Part shown: piece by piece, positions 1 through 11,874 of the stretch
Layout: each line of letters opens with the position of its first letter
How positions within the stretch are numbered: position 1 is the stretch's first letter
Origin: Madurella fahalii
Lineage: Eukaryota; Ascomycota; Sordariomycetes; Sordariales
Length of the DNA stretch: 64,000 nucleotides
Direction of reading: 5' to 3'
Assembly: GCA_029876055.1 (NCBI GenBank)
Contig: CM056875.1
Span: forward strand, 744,001 to 808,000
Notes under the pieces: model-generated
Seen by the model: the letters and a program-made list of their open reading frames with translations, nothing else
The model's database searches: none
What the model was told of the DNA's origin: nothing
Position numbers and translations under genes: made by a program

Positions 1-1190
1 GCGGGAAAGTGTCTAGTGTCTCGACAGGTAATTTCATGAGTTATTCGAGCGACGACTGCAGTATGAGGTCGATGGTTCTCTGCCGTTCTTCCTGCCCGGA
101 TTTTCGTATGGTGCCCGGGCTGTCGGGTCTGCGGCGTCTCCAGTTTTATTGCCCTGCGATCCGCGAATAAGCTTCGGGTTCTTCAGCATGGTCGATATCG
201 AGCTCCTGCGAGACGGTGAGGGATAAGGAGGAAGGAAGCCCACGAGACTCCCCGGCCGTACGTTGCACCGGAGTTTCTCCTGTCAATGACATTACACAGC
301 TGAGCATCTAGATACTGTACCTTAGGGAACAATGCTAGTCGCGCCAAGTCAATTCCTCCAACAGGCCATAAGCGAGTCTGCCTGCAGTAGGATGGGTTGG
401 TGAGGCCGTTCCCGTCGCCGGTTCAGAGCCCAACATGCATTGCCCCCATCATCCCGCAGCTGAAAATCGCAGTCCGTTGCTGTCAAAAGCAGGAGACAGT
501 GTCTTGGCGTCCGTGCAATTCGCCTTGTGATCAAAGTTGGGAAGACGGACATCCGGGGAAAGGCAGTTTGTTAGACACAGGAGCAGACCCATCTATTCCG
601 CCTTGGACTCATATCATTCAGAGACGGCAGAGCGTCGTGGCCCCTTCCTAGTTGCTAGGCCAGAATGACGATAATCGACCTGCCCCTGACCGGGCACTTG
701 TTAGCTGGCGATGGGAAGTCTCATGAGGAGCAGACTGTGGACCCACAACAGTCACACCAGTTTGAGCTTCGCTTTTTGATTCAGGGCAGGGCATTTATGC
801 AAGCTCGTCGACTAAGCCCCGTAACGGTCTACGCGTATCGACTCGGGCGGTTGATTTCTGCATTTTGTACACAGTGCGTGGGGGAGATTTTCGGATAAGT
901 CAATGATCCACGGGAGGTTTGACACTCCGTTATGAACAGATGCAGCTAGCGAGATATGCTGAGGCTATACCGAGCCACGCAGCAATTCCTCAAAGCACTC
1001 AGTGTGCTCCAGTGAGCAGATCTCTTTGTTCGTTTCGCTTTTCACCGTTGACTGGCCGGCCCATAGGTCATGGACCAATGCTGCTGGCACCGCCTCTCTG
1101 CAGTTGAGGCCGTTCCACTTTTGGGGACGTCCTGAAGCTCAAGGAATTTTTGCTTCCTCGGACCAGTGTGCATCATCCGACCAGGAGAAT
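1..1190. other. Region without a confident gene
   Basis: Only short unsupported open frames in all phases. The right end runs into the decayed coiled-coil gene, so the last few hundred bases may be further relic sequence. I see no RNA gene or repeat here. Confidence 0.5.
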
Positions 1191-1191
1191 A

Positions 1192-2374
1192 TGATACTGC
1201 AGCAGAGGCTTAGTGCTCAAGACGCGGAGCACAAGGCAGCCCTCCAGCGGGCGATGCTTTAACACGCTGCCGAAACGGAACTGCAGCGTGCCGGATACGA
1301 ATCCCAGATCCAACAAACACATTGCAAGCCCATGCGGCGGAAATGGAGCAGTTAGCCGTCGACCACGACGAGGAACTAATGCAGCGAGATGCGCAACATC
1401 AACAGGATCTGATAGACTTCCAAGAGAGGATCAAGTCACTGGAGAGCGATTCGGTGGATAACTCGGACGATTTCCGGCCTGCTACGGATGACTCTCTCAA
1501 GTCGAGATAACAGCAACTCAAACTCAACATTGAAACCACCATTTTTCAATCTCGGAGGCGCCACCGTCCCTTCCGAACAGCCCTCTTGATCCGGACAGGT
1601 TCCTTGCGAAGGAAGAGAGGGGCCGAGACGCGCTTCTTACTCCAAAACATTGTGTGGCGCAGGATAAAGGAAGGCTTCATCTCTTCTCCCTTCGGACTCG
1701 GCGCTCTCAGCCCGCGGGATGGCAAAAAGAAACTCCTGGACTGCTACGTCGCGCTTCTGAAACTTCACGGTCCAGAACCATTCACAGGTAGAGCCACTCT
1801 GGAAACGCCTCAATGTGCTGCTGACTACTAAACAAACGCCCGATATCTAGGGCCGATGCACGTGACGGAAGAAGAGAGCGTGGGCGTCTTCCGGACCAAC
1901 AAGGTAGCCAACGGATGGAGGTCGGCCACGTTCCAGTCCATCATAACAGACATCATTCCAAAGAAGGGCAAGGCGGTCGACCCTCTCGGTGGAGACATGC
2001 GACGGCCCTACATCCAGAACCGCGAGCAAAGTCCGCCGCGGCATTCTCGACGTCCTCAAGAACGTGTGCGCCAGCGGTGTGTCGGCCGAGATCGAGGAGA
2101 TCGTCATCAACCTGGTGAGCGCCGCCGGCGAACTCGAGCTCGAGTTTGGGATGCAGAGGGCGGAACTGGGGCTCGAGATGCCCAAAAAGGGGTCTCGGGT
2201 CCAGATCGGCCCGGATTATTCGTCGACTGCTACGACGGCGATACCGACCGGGGGCTGTTCAAGGAGGTGGTGCTTGCTGTGTCGCCGAGGCTGTACAAGA
2301 CGGGCGATGGCAGGGGGGACATGAAGTCGACCAAGGCCATCTTGCACGGGGAGATATACGCAGCGAGATCATGA
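1192..2374 (+). pseudogene. Decayed fungal coiled-coil protein gene
   Basis: Protein-like sequence hops between the three forward frames and is cut by stops. In order there is a glutamate/glutamine-rich heptad stretch (about 1192-1510), a segment reading LQNIVWRRIKEGF at about 1640-1680, LLDCYVALLKL at about 1730, GVFRTNKVANGWRSATFQS at about 1885, RRGILDVLKNVCASGVSAEI at about 2035-2090, and a tail with GDGRGDMKSTKAI near 2320. The pieces are colinear and look like one conserved fungal protein, with at least five frame breaks or stops between them. No single intron model with GT..AG boundaries repairs all breaks. I recall similar hypothetical proteins in Sordariomycetes but cannot name a function. 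I call it a pseudogene by small indels; sequencing error is less likely given the number of lesions. Confidence 0.6.
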
Positions 2375-2399
2375 ACGTCACGGGGCGATCGGGTTGAAA

Positions 2400-3292
2400 G
2401 GTATGACGCGGCGCACTTAGTTCTTAGATCCATCCACGGGTTGGATGTCACAGAATGACTTCTAGCTCGTAGTGGCTTTTGTATGTAACCAACGGAGGCA
2501 ACTACTACTACTACCACGCTTCATCAGTAGCTCTCAGTCCGGAGTCATCGGAAGGGGTTATCTGATGATGGTTCGGCCTAAAGTCCGAAGTGGGAAGTTG
2601 AATTAATTAGTAATCGGGCTGGCCGGGCGTCAAGATAGCGTAGCAGCGAAGTGTAACACGGATTCAAGTGCTCCGCCACCGCAAATAACACAACACCGGG
2701 TTCCACGTCGTCCTCTTGGGGCATAACGTTACACGCCAATGCCGATGACGTCACGGATCATTCGTAAGACGTCCAAGGCCAGGATTCCGCAATTCACGTT
2801 GCCGCGAGGCGAGATACAATGTAATTGAATCTCAGGTCACAGTCCATGGACCATGGAGAGTGTTGCTACACTATGCTAGTCCACAACACCTATATACAAC
2901 GTAGCTTCGAATATTAACTCGTTGAATTACACGGTATAAATGATAATTAACGGGAGACGGTGTCTTATACATTAAATCCGCCGAGTGCGGCTGGCGCGCG
3001 CCCCGGCGGCATCAGTCGACCGAGGGAATGGAACCATTTCCTGGTCCGGGATATCCCATTTCTCCCCACCGATCAATGGATGGCGACACCAACCGCCGGC
3101 CCGCCATGCTTCCTGTTCCGAGGCCAGAGTCCGGAATGCCCTATGCTGGCGGTGATGCCTAGTAGCTCGTCTGCCACTCCATCCCGCTCCCGAAAGGTTT
3201 CTGCCCCGTTCATGCTTTCCTACGGAAACTACCTTGCCCGTTTTTTATTTTTATTTAATTTCTTTCTCCATTTTTTGGCCCTCACTCTTTTC
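2400..3292. other. Intergenic, nothing supported
   Basis: The part around 2580-2960 is AT-richer and has no credible open frame. A forward open frame from 2960 runs into the antisense of the membrane protein gene and shows no family features. Confidence 0.5.
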
Positions 3293-4362
3293 TCACATTG
3301 GTTCCCGAGGGCTCCTTTGTGCGTAATCCCCGGGCAACTCGACAGTCAGCTGAGCGGTGCCGTCCATCTCCATAGCCATTCCGTTAGCCGGCATCTCATG
3401 AACGGGCTGCATATCCGGCTGATACGGCTTCATCACATATGGTTGTGGCTCCTGCCAGGCTTGCGAAACCGGTGCAGCCGCCTGATATTCGGGCTGTCTC
3501 CTCTTCCGCCACCACACAAAGAAACCGGCGATCAATGCTCCCAACACGACTATCGGTATTGTCACACCAATCGCTATGGTTGCGCCAGTTGAAAGGCCCT
3601 GATTTGTGACGACCTCGGAAGCGCCGAGATTAGGAGGAGGTGGAGGGAGAGTGGAGCTTGTCGTGGAGCTTGTCGTGGAGGAAGTCGACGTCGTTGTCAC
3701 CGAGGACGTTGTCGAGCTTGTGACATCAGTCGAGATATCCGTCGCCTGGTGGAGCATCTTTACACCGTGCGCGAAGATATCTCCCCTGTTGAAGGACCAG
3801 GGCACCAGGGACGTTGTGCCGTCATCTGACATTGTGACAATGACCACGGAACTAGTGACCGGTATATTGTATCTGCAATGGAAACTTTGGAATGGTTCGT
3901 CAAAGGTGTCTGCTCCCTCCACGCAGGCCATATCGAAGTTTGTAGGGCAGCTAACGAACAAAAGTCAGTGATGCTGATTCTTGTTCTACCTCCTCTTCTT
4001 CTTAATTCTTCTTCTTCCTAAGCCCGCCGTACCAGGAGCGTCGGAGCAACAACAGGTAGGGTGGATAAACACGCCAAGTCGGAAAGCACATACCAGGTCA
4101 CGGTGGTGACCGATGAATCCCCGGCATTATCGTAACATGCTGACCGGTACCCGCTGGGGCATGCGATGCCCGGCGAGTAGAAGAAGTTCTCTGGGTCGAT
4201 AGTGTAGCCCGGCGGCATACATGACAAGTCATTCCCCAACACAGCCACCCACCCGTCGCTGTCCGGTATATCCGATGAATACACGCCGGCGCACCGGGTT
4301 CCTGGTGGAGTGAAAGTTGTCGTGAGGGGTGGTGGCTGGGCTGTGACGGACCCGGTCGCCAT
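3293..4362 (-). CDS. Single-span Ser/Thr-rich membrane protein, Cys-containing ectodomain
   Basis: Model: complement(join(3293..3950,4094..4362)), 308 aa, one 143 bp intron (donor GTATGT, acceptor TTAG) whose phase-2 join is exact. The N-terminus has no clear signal peptide and contains the run LTTTFTPP typical of a fungal family of presumed surface proteins. A region with several cysteines follows (including PGYTIDPENFFYSPGIACP and CPTNFDMAC), then a Thr/Ser tract, one membrane span (about residues 217-240, IAIGVTIPIVVLGALIAGFF), a basic stop-transfer WWRKRR and a Pro/Gln-rich cytoplasmic tail. The layout resembles Mid2/Wsc-like sensors, but no WSC domain is visible, so the sensor role is inference. 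It is isolated from its neighbours. Confidence 0.8.
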
Positions 4363-5667
4363 AGTGGGCGGTGGTGGTGTTGGTGTTGGTTAAGGTAGTG
4401 ACGGCAACTCAGGCGATATGGTGTTGAACCTTCCGTCGGCCTTGGGGCGGCAAATGCATCGCGGAGCTACCGCAGGAGAGTTTGCGAAAGCTTCGCCCCA
4501 CATCGACAGCGGATGGGAGCTGGCTCCTTTTTAAACCCCTCAGGGGTCACTGTCCTCCTCCTTCACCGCCAGCCAATCAGCTCTCTTGTGTCAGCTTTGG
4601 TGTCCATCGAGGGATCACCGAGAGACCATTCATATATTGGGCCCATATTTGTTCGGGTTAATCGCCAATCACAACCACGTGTCGTACAGCCCGTCCACTG
4701 CAGCCCCGATAGGCAACCACAACAGCAAGCGCTTCGCGAATTCGCGGCGTCATGCTACAACAAGGGGGGCCAATATTGGTGGACACCGGGTACGAAAACC
4801 GCCAGATCTCTTCAATCCCCGGACCCGCCGCCCTATCCGGTCCCCGTCGGGCTCCAAGCGGAGCAGGCCAAGAGAGCATATCAGTAGAGGCACTGGAAAA
4901 GACGGTCTCGGCCCATGGATGCGCGAAGGAATCGGAGATCGAGACTATTTCGTGGTGGATTGCCGGCGCGACGTGTCGCTTGTCCTGCAGAATGCGGTTA
5001 AGCGTTGGCTAGGAAATGACACATGCATGAAAGAACCTGGCTCTAAAGACCAGGCTCTATTGGATGCATCGTAATCCATTTTCAAGGCCCCCAATGGATA
5101 GCCCGGTCTGGCCACAGGGAAATGGGGGCCGGAGGAGCGCGGAGGGGTGGATGCCAGAAGATTACCGACCTATCACTTGATGCCGCAGGATCTCGGACAT
5201 GGCTGAAGAAGACCCGGCACTGCGGTTCAACCTGGAGACACATCAGGCTAAAACTCCCGAACTTACTCCAGGGAGGGATCACGGGCCATTTGGGCGTGGA
5301 CTTTGATTTGTCGTCGTCTATGGCCTTGGGAAAGTTTTGCGGACATTCCGAATTGGCCCAGACAAAATTCCGGGCAATTGGAAAATGTACTGTATTTACT
5401 TGCTACTTTTCTCACGGCGCCTGTTTATCTACGCACGGGAAGCACGAGGCAGCTGGTAAAGTGCCTGTTACGGTAGACCCGATCACGATCGAGTACAGAG
5501 TAAGTGCAGATCCGTCACACCATTTATTCATCGAGTCTACAGTATATTGGCCTGTTGAGCACCGAGCTCATACTTCTAAACCGGGACGTAACTGCAAAAT
5601 ATACATCTCAACATGATGTCTGCGAGCGTCAAAGTTATTGGTGCGGGCTTTCCACATTTAAAGCCGC
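4363..5667. other. Intergenic 1.3 kb, no gene seen
   Basis: Upstream of the membrane protein gene and downstream of the P450. Open frames at 4586-5074 and 5122-5616 show no domain-like composition. Confidence 0.5.
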
Positions 5668-7551
5668 CTACGACACCTCCCTGACAAGCATAGGAGCGGA
5701 AGCGTCAGGCCCCATGAACAAGCCCATCATCCGGTCCGGCCCAGGGCGCTTGTCGCCGTCGTGCCTGATATCATAGCGCGAGATGAGGTGCACAAAGATA
5801 AGCTTCAGCGCTTCTTGGGCGAGGAACCTGCCGGGACAGGCGTGCATGCCGGTACCCCACGCAAGCGTATCCTCCGAGACTGAAGCGAAATGGAACTTGG
5901 TCGCATCCTCGCCGACGCGCTTCTTCAGGTGGCGCTTGTAATCAAACGTCTTCGGGTCCGGGTTTACGTCGGAGTCCATCCCATACGGGTAGCGAGGGAA
6001 GGCCAGCTGGCAGAACTTGGGGATGTGCAAGCCATCCTTGAAGGTGAAAGGCTGGGCGGCCATGCGCTCGCAGGTTACTGTGGAACGATGGTCAGTGGAC
6101 GGGCGTGACCCCGCGTGAAGGGTGGGAGAGGGGAGGGGGGAGTGGTTGAATTCGCAAACGTACTTTGTGTGAAGGAATGGACGCGCAGACTCTCCCTCAT
6201 GAAGCTGTCCAGCACTCGTAGCTCGGCCAGGGCTTGACGTGTCCAGGCGAAGTCGGCGGACTCTCCGCGGACCCGGAGAATCTCGTCCCTGATCTCGGCC
6301 AACGCCTCAGGATGGCCCAGCAAGTCGAACACCATCCACAATGCGGTCGACGAGGTGCTGTCAACGGCGGCCGTCATGATGACATAAATGCTCTGTGCAA
6401 GGGTGTCGGGCGTCAGCTTCTTCCCCCGTGCCCTGAACTCTTCCAGCAGCCACTGGATGGCGTCCTCGTGTCGTCGCGCGGCAGATCGTTCTTTTCCTCC
6501 CGAGGTCCGCGGTGCCGCATGATTGTCCAGCTCGGCGATACGAGCCTCCAGGACCGGCCGCAAGAGCTCAGCACCCTCACGCCGGTATTTCAAAACGTTG
6601 TGGACGGATGGCTCGATGTACTTGGCCACCCACCGCAGCCACGGGTGGTACTTGTGCCGGACAACACCGGGTGCTTTGGTGACGGAGTTGATGTAGTCGC
6701 GGGAGAGCGTGAGCCACCTCCCCTCGCACAGTTCGGGCCCAACCAGCACGCGTGTCGCGATCCGCGCAAAGGTTTGTGCGATCAGATGGTATGGGTTGAT
6801 TGATGTCCAGCCTAAAGGACAAGCTCCGTTAGCACCATGGGGGGAAAAGAGGAATGGAAGGCCGACGCTTACCAGGGCATGGCGGCATTTCCTTCTCAAA
6901 TGCTTTGGAGACCACGTCCTGTATTGGCCGGATAAGCCCGTCTGATTCGCACCACATGGTCAGTCTGGCCTACCTTGTTAACCTCTTCGAATATTAGGGA
7001 GAGCAGCACTCACTGAGGGCTTTATTCAGGTCTACCCTGGCGATTGTTTGGACTTCCTCCGTCATCTCAGGGCCGCAAATGTCTTTGATAACCGAAGCCT
7101 AACAGCACATCGCGATTAGAAGTCCGCGCTGCCAAGATGCGTACCCAAATCCTTACATACCTTCTCCATGAACAGTGGGAAGCTCAGTTTGCTCTGCGGC
7201 GCATTTCTGACCTCCTCAAGATAGCGCAGCGGCAATATCACAACCGGCCGCTTGGGATCCGATGCATTGCGCATCGTGAATGGCTGTCCATTTCTCGCAT
7301 ACTGAATTTTGGTTGCGTCTGGTCAGCGGGCAGTGAGCTAATGTCGCCCTGGAATGCAGGCTCACTTTCTCATAGCCCTGGGCTAGAAGACTTCCGGCTT
7401 CAGCGATGTACCTGGTCGCTGAATTGTCCCCTTCGAAGGCGAAATATGTGGCGTTGATTTTGGGGACAAAGATGGCCCGCCGCCAGATGACGGCGAACAG
7501 CCATGCCGCGGCAGTACCAGCGATCAGGATCAGAGAGATAGGAAGCGCCAT
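5668..7551 (-). CDS. Cytochrome P450 monooxygenase
   Basis: Model: complement(join(5668..6077,6164..6811,6873..6941,7014..7098,7161..7301,7366..7551)), 512 aa, six exons, all introns GT..AG and all phases closing. An N-terminal hydrophobic anchor (ISLILIAGTAAAWLFAVIW) suggests ER membrane insertion. Helix I reads TAAVDSTSS (about residue 300), helix K has ESLR (about 366), and the heme loop reads WGTGMHACPGRF with the Cys ligand at about 457. The loop matches the family consensus except Trp for the usual first Phe. The style (VTCER, DGLHIPK, FPRYPYGMD) is that of fungal secondary-metabolism P450s related to ent-kaurene oxidase-like groups; the substrate cannot be told. No backbone-forming biosynthetic enzyme lies nearby. 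Confidence 0.93.
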
Positions 7552-8312
7552 TGCTTGAGGACTAAGGAGCTGCTAGCGAGGAGACTTGGTCGATGACACG
7601 GATGACTCGCCGCTCTTATACCGGTTCGTCCGGGCATCCGGGATGTAAGGCCGCGCGCATGTTGGATTGCTGCGCCTCCCAACTAGGACCCATGTGAAGC
7701 TACCAACTTGCATATAACGGTCACCAACTGGTGACAACAAAGGCTTTGCCAAGACGTTCCATCGACTTACAGAAAATGGCCCCCATGGGAAAAGCTGGTA
7801 GTTACGCATCCGGCACGAGTAATCGAGTCTTTCTTCATCAGGCAGCTTAGAAACATTCCAAACAGTGTAATAAGTTCAGGGTTGTGAAATGACACCAAAG
7901 CTAGGTTGTAGACCTAACAATGGGTGCCAGTGCGTCCAATACCTACCTCCTCTGCAGCAACAGCATGACAGACACCAACCGCTTTTTACATAGCACACCG
8001 GCTCTTACTGAAGAGCCCGTATTTTCACACTGTCCCATCTTCACAGTCCTGTTTGGGCAAAAGTCAGACAACCGCGTCAATCGGATCCACCAGAGCCCCA
8101 ACACTGCTCGTGGACCGGTGCGGTGATGAGCAGCCTATGCTGCTCTCAGTCCTGTCAAGAAGCTCACTGTTGCAACTGCTTGCACCAAATATACTCGCAA
8201 CCTTCCTCGACAGGACAGCGGATATTGTACAGGCCCTTGACTTCACAAAACAATTATTAATACGTTGCTGGGCGCAGATCACCAACCGGGCGTCAACGCG
8301 CAGGGCGGCAAG
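7552..8312. other. P450 upstream region, no gene seen
   Basis: Holds the presumed P450 promoter and then unassigned sequence up to the first repeat copy. Open frames at 7920-8126 and 8053-8316 have no protein-like features. Confidence 0.45.
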
Positions 8313-8735
8313 TTGAGTTGGGGAAAACTGCCCCCCAGGGGACAGGATCCTTCTGATCAGAGGTCCACGCTTACTGGGATGGCGCCTCGGGGGCTGGAAA
8401 TTTGCCGAGGACCCATTTTTTGCGCCATCAGTAGGGCCGTCCTGGTCATCGCTCCTTACTCAGACAAGAGAATTAATCAGTACTCTTTTCCACACTTGTT
8501 GCAGGCTCAATTGATGAGCATTCTTTGCGCACAAGGTAGCTTCCCTCTGACACAGAGGGAGCTCTACCTATACATGTCGTTTCGGCCCTGTCTAGGCTGC
8601 AGAAACCCAATTTGTTGTGGGTGTCGCCTGGCTTATCTTGTCTACCTATCTTGTCTGTCTGGCATTTGGCGATCTTTGCCCTTCCCTTGTTTTGATGGTT
8701 ATGTGGGTGTAGATGTGTGTTTCTGCACCGTTTCA
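8313..8735 (+). repeat. Dispersed repeat, copy 1 (inverted relative to copy 2)
   Basis: Starting at TTGAGTTGGGG and running to about 8735, this stretch aligns end to end with the reverse complement of 12197-12594. Shared blocks include CCTTCTGATCA, CTTACTGGGATG, CCTGTCTAGGCTG, CCCAATTTGTT and GGTATGTGGGTGTA-like sequence. Differences are largely C/T and G/A, plus indels. Left flanks of the two copies are unrelated, so the left boundary is real. No coding potential. It could be a solo LTR or a non-autonomous transposon. Confidence 0.75.
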
Positions 8736-8859
8736 AATCTTCTCGTGGGAGTCTCAAAACGTTTGATCATTTGAGAACTCGTCGGGCTTGCTGTGAGTCG
8801 TCCCGGAGGGGCAGGAAATTATATCAATTAAGAGACATTGCTCCTGCTGATTCTCGGCA

Positions 8860-9258
8860 TCAGCGGCCACCCTCCATCATGTGCTGCTTTCGTGGGCTGG
8901 GATTATCCTTTAGCTCATTGTGAACAGAAGGATATGCCAGCATCTCGGTAGCACCTCGTTTCTTCGGCTTGTTGACCACGACTGGCTGCTCTTCTGCGCG
9001 AAGTAGAACTCTGGAATCCTTGTCCACGTTGATGGAAAAGTAGAGTTTCTGCGTCTCGCCTGGATCGTACCACTCCTTGGGGCCTGGATCCAGAACCAAT
9101 CGGATGTTGCTGCCTTCCGAGTTGACATCCGAATGGGAGAGGGTGACCTCGACAGAACCATCCAACTTGCCGAGCGCGTCCAGCATCGAAATGAGGTGCT
9201 GCGTTGTCTTGGCCGCTTCATGACGTCTTGCAGTGGTGAATTGGATTCGATTCTGTGC
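8860..9258 (-). pseudogene. Orphan last exon or gene fragment, unrecognised protein
   Basis: An open frame of 132 codons follows a good acceptor (CCTCAG at 9259-9264) and ends in TGA. It reads as real protein: GKLDGSVEVTLSHSDVNSEG, RLVLDPGPKEWYDPGETQ, then LYFSINVDKDSRVLLRAEE and a basic KPKKRG. I do not recognise the domain. No convincing upstream exon is found between here and the HET gene at 9618, and that interval has stops in all frames. It is therefore either the 3' part of a broken gene or a gene with a very short first exon I cannot see. Position inside the repeat-flanked interval supports rearrangement. Confidence 0.4.
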
Positions 9259-9617
9259 CTGAGGTTGGCTGCGTGTTGCGGAGACAAATCACATCAGCTA
9301 CTCTCTAATATACCACAGCACCTCGTATATATTAGTCCTCCGTGTCCAGAGAGGTGGTGAGATGGTCCAGGTGCATCTTCGGCCATACGATATGGTACCA
9401 ACCAAACACAGGGTGGCGGAGGGAAGACAAACTATTGAGCGGACAAGCGAGGCCAACAAACCCACCATGGGTTCTTGCGACCCGGAAATACTCGAAAAAT
9501 ATGTGCAGATGGTTGAGAACTTATTCTGCGCAAGGGAAGCCCTGAGGTATGACGAGCAATGCAGTGCGGGAGAGGGCGCGGACTCCGCTGTCCTGTTCAA
9601 ACGCTGGCTACTCTACT
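9259..9617. other. Short interval, no gene resolved
   Basis: Could contain a first exon for the orphan exon (a phrase beginning ATGCACCTGGACC on the minus strand near 9375), but a stop follows quickly. Confidence 0.3.
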
Positions 9618-11874
9618 CTAGATTAACTTAATTCTCGAAATAGGCGCTTCCCTGAAAAGAGATTCGGTATGATCGGAAGTTGCCATTCCTACACGCCGGT
9701 AGAGGCCTGGGGAATGTTCAATGGCTCGGAGAACCAATATGTACTCGCAATTCTCCCCTCTTTGAGCCGTCCCTAGCAATATGCAGGCCACGGAATCTCT
9801 GTTTCTCAGACGGTAATTTGGGTCGAAAGCACAATCAGGTCGAAAAGAAGCATCAACAGAACCGATGCTAACCCAAAAATCCACCCAAAGAACCGTTGCC
9901 TGCCCATCCATCCGCCTTTGACGTTTGTAGCTAACAGTACCAGGTTGCATAGCTGCCCGCAACTCAATCTGACCGCAAATGACCGGTCCAAATTCGGAAC
10001 CACTGGCGGGCTTGCAGAATGTCCCCGCCGGAAAAACTCGCACTCGTCTGTCTACGTGAAACCCCGTCTCGAGGACGTCGTAATCTATTGCAGGCTCGTT
10101 ACCGAGAGACATCCAAGACCACGATGGAAATTCCACACCGGCCATAAGTGTCCGGACGGATCCTTCGTAACGACCATAACGCTGGCTCCAGAGAAGCGCT
10201 CGCGGGAGATCTTGCAGCCAGATCCCAGCAAGATACGTGTCGCAAGTTAGGGTTCGGATTCGCTTGGCGATGCCGGAGATGGCGAATGGTCTGTCTGATT
10301 CTCTGCTGAGGTCCATGGAGCAATAGTTTTTGACAAGCTGGAGCCAGAAGTCCCGTGCCTTCTGCACCGACGGCTGCTTTTGAAGAATGGCGCGAAGGGT
10401 TTGGTCCTTCCCGCTGTAGAAATCCGCTCTATCCAACGAGCCCAGCGGTTCGGCCGCCTGGAACTCCGAGTACGCCCGCTCTATCTTCGGAACGAGGTGG
10501 CGAAGATTGTCCATCTCGCTACACTCGCAGCTGACCGACTCGTTACAGTGCCAGAGAAGCTCCCGACTTTGCAAAGAACACAGTGCGTCGAGAGAGGAGT
10601 TTCTCCTGAAGAACCCAAGCTCGACCCAGCAAAGGGCTCTCCAACTCCCTAGAGTGTAGTAGGTCTCCCATAACACAACCGTGGCTATGTTGGTTCATAT
10701 GCCTGACGTATATCGTCGCCATATCCGCATCTTGAGACTGGAGGGCAGAAACGGTGACCGGCGTGTAACGTCTCTGGTGTCCATACCAGTCTTGGAATTG
10801 CCATCTCTCGTCGAAGATCGTATGCGAGGAGTTTGGGGCGGCTGCGGCGGCCAGGTTAATGTAACCGGAGGAGTAGATATCACCCATGTCCGCCGACTGT
10901 TCTAGCCAGTCTTCTTCATCATCCTGTATGATGCACAACGAATCGATCCATAGGTATCGGCACCCAAGTTCCTTAGTTATGTTGATAGCATCCTGAAACA
11001 AAGGTGGCAAGTCGGTCCATTCGATTCCCCGAGTCCTCGTCCGGTACGTTTCTTTGGTTGTACAAAGCGGCTTGCTATCGCTAGCGTCGCCCCAGCAGTG
11101 GCTGAGAGTCGCGTATCGGATATACCCTTGTTTCTTTGCACCAACTTCGGTGAGCTTCGGGGCGGCCGTGGCGAGGTCTAGCAGTCGTTTGGGGGTCGTC
11201 TGACTAGGTTCGGAGCAGACGGCGTGCTTCTCGCACACCTCTAGCCACTTTTTCACCATCTTTACAGCGGAACGGAGGTCGAGACGTTTCAAGACGTGTG
11301 TTGCCCCGCCGAATGCTCTACTGAGCACGGCCCGTGTGTCTCCTATTAGCCGTAAGCCATATACGCAAAAGGCGAACAAGGTCGGCACGCAGCCACGCTC
11401 ACCTGTGTCAGTGAAATATTCTAGGCAAGGTGTGACGGACGACAATGACCACTTTGGCACAAGTTGCTTTATGCGAAGGCTGCGTCCCGGTCGCAACTCA
11501 ATCAGTATATCGCCTTCCCAGTCAGAGCCTTCCTCGTCTGAGTCTCCCATGCCTTCGCCTCCGGCGTCCTGGCCCTCCCCGTCTTCGCTTTCAGGTTCCG
11601 AGTTATCGGTCTCCCAATCATCGCTCTTTTCACACCCAGTTTCGGGACTGCCTCCCGTGGTTCTCAGCATCGGCTTGACCCAGAGTTTCTGAATGCCTTC
11701 ATGCAAAATCTTACAGAAGCTACATCCAGCGTCTGCGGCAGCCTCAATGTCGGTCCAGTTGGATTGTCGGTATCGTGTCAACGGGTAGAAATAGCCACAT
11801 CCTCCGAGACCAACCCCGGGATCATAGCGGTCATATTCGAGATCAAAGCATACACGACAGATGATGGCGGCCAT
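9618..11874 (-). pseudogene. HET-domain (heterokaryon incompatibility) gene with one frameshift
   Basis: Minus strand. The first frame (11874 to about 10565, about 437 codons) has an N-terminal CRVCFDLEYDRYD, an acidic low-complexity stretch, and then the HET domain hallmarks YATLSHCWGD, LWIDSLCIIQDDEEDW and GRAWVLQEKLLSRRTVFF. HET proteins trigger cell death on fusion of unlike strains. At a GGG run (10562-10564) the frame shifts by one base: the expected continuation ELLWHCNE lies in the next frame, which then stays open for about 315 codons to the stop at 9618, with the usual FPSWSWMSL motif. No GT..AG intron can bridge so short a gap. One lesion in about 750 codons suggests recent loss, a null allele or an assembly error. 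HET loci are often polymorphic or inactive. Confidence 0.85.

Noticed and set aside
2960..3592. 210-codon plus-strand open frame with a hydrophobic run
   Set aside because: No ATG at its start, and most of it is antisense to the membrane protein, whose minus-strand splice and motifs are convincing.
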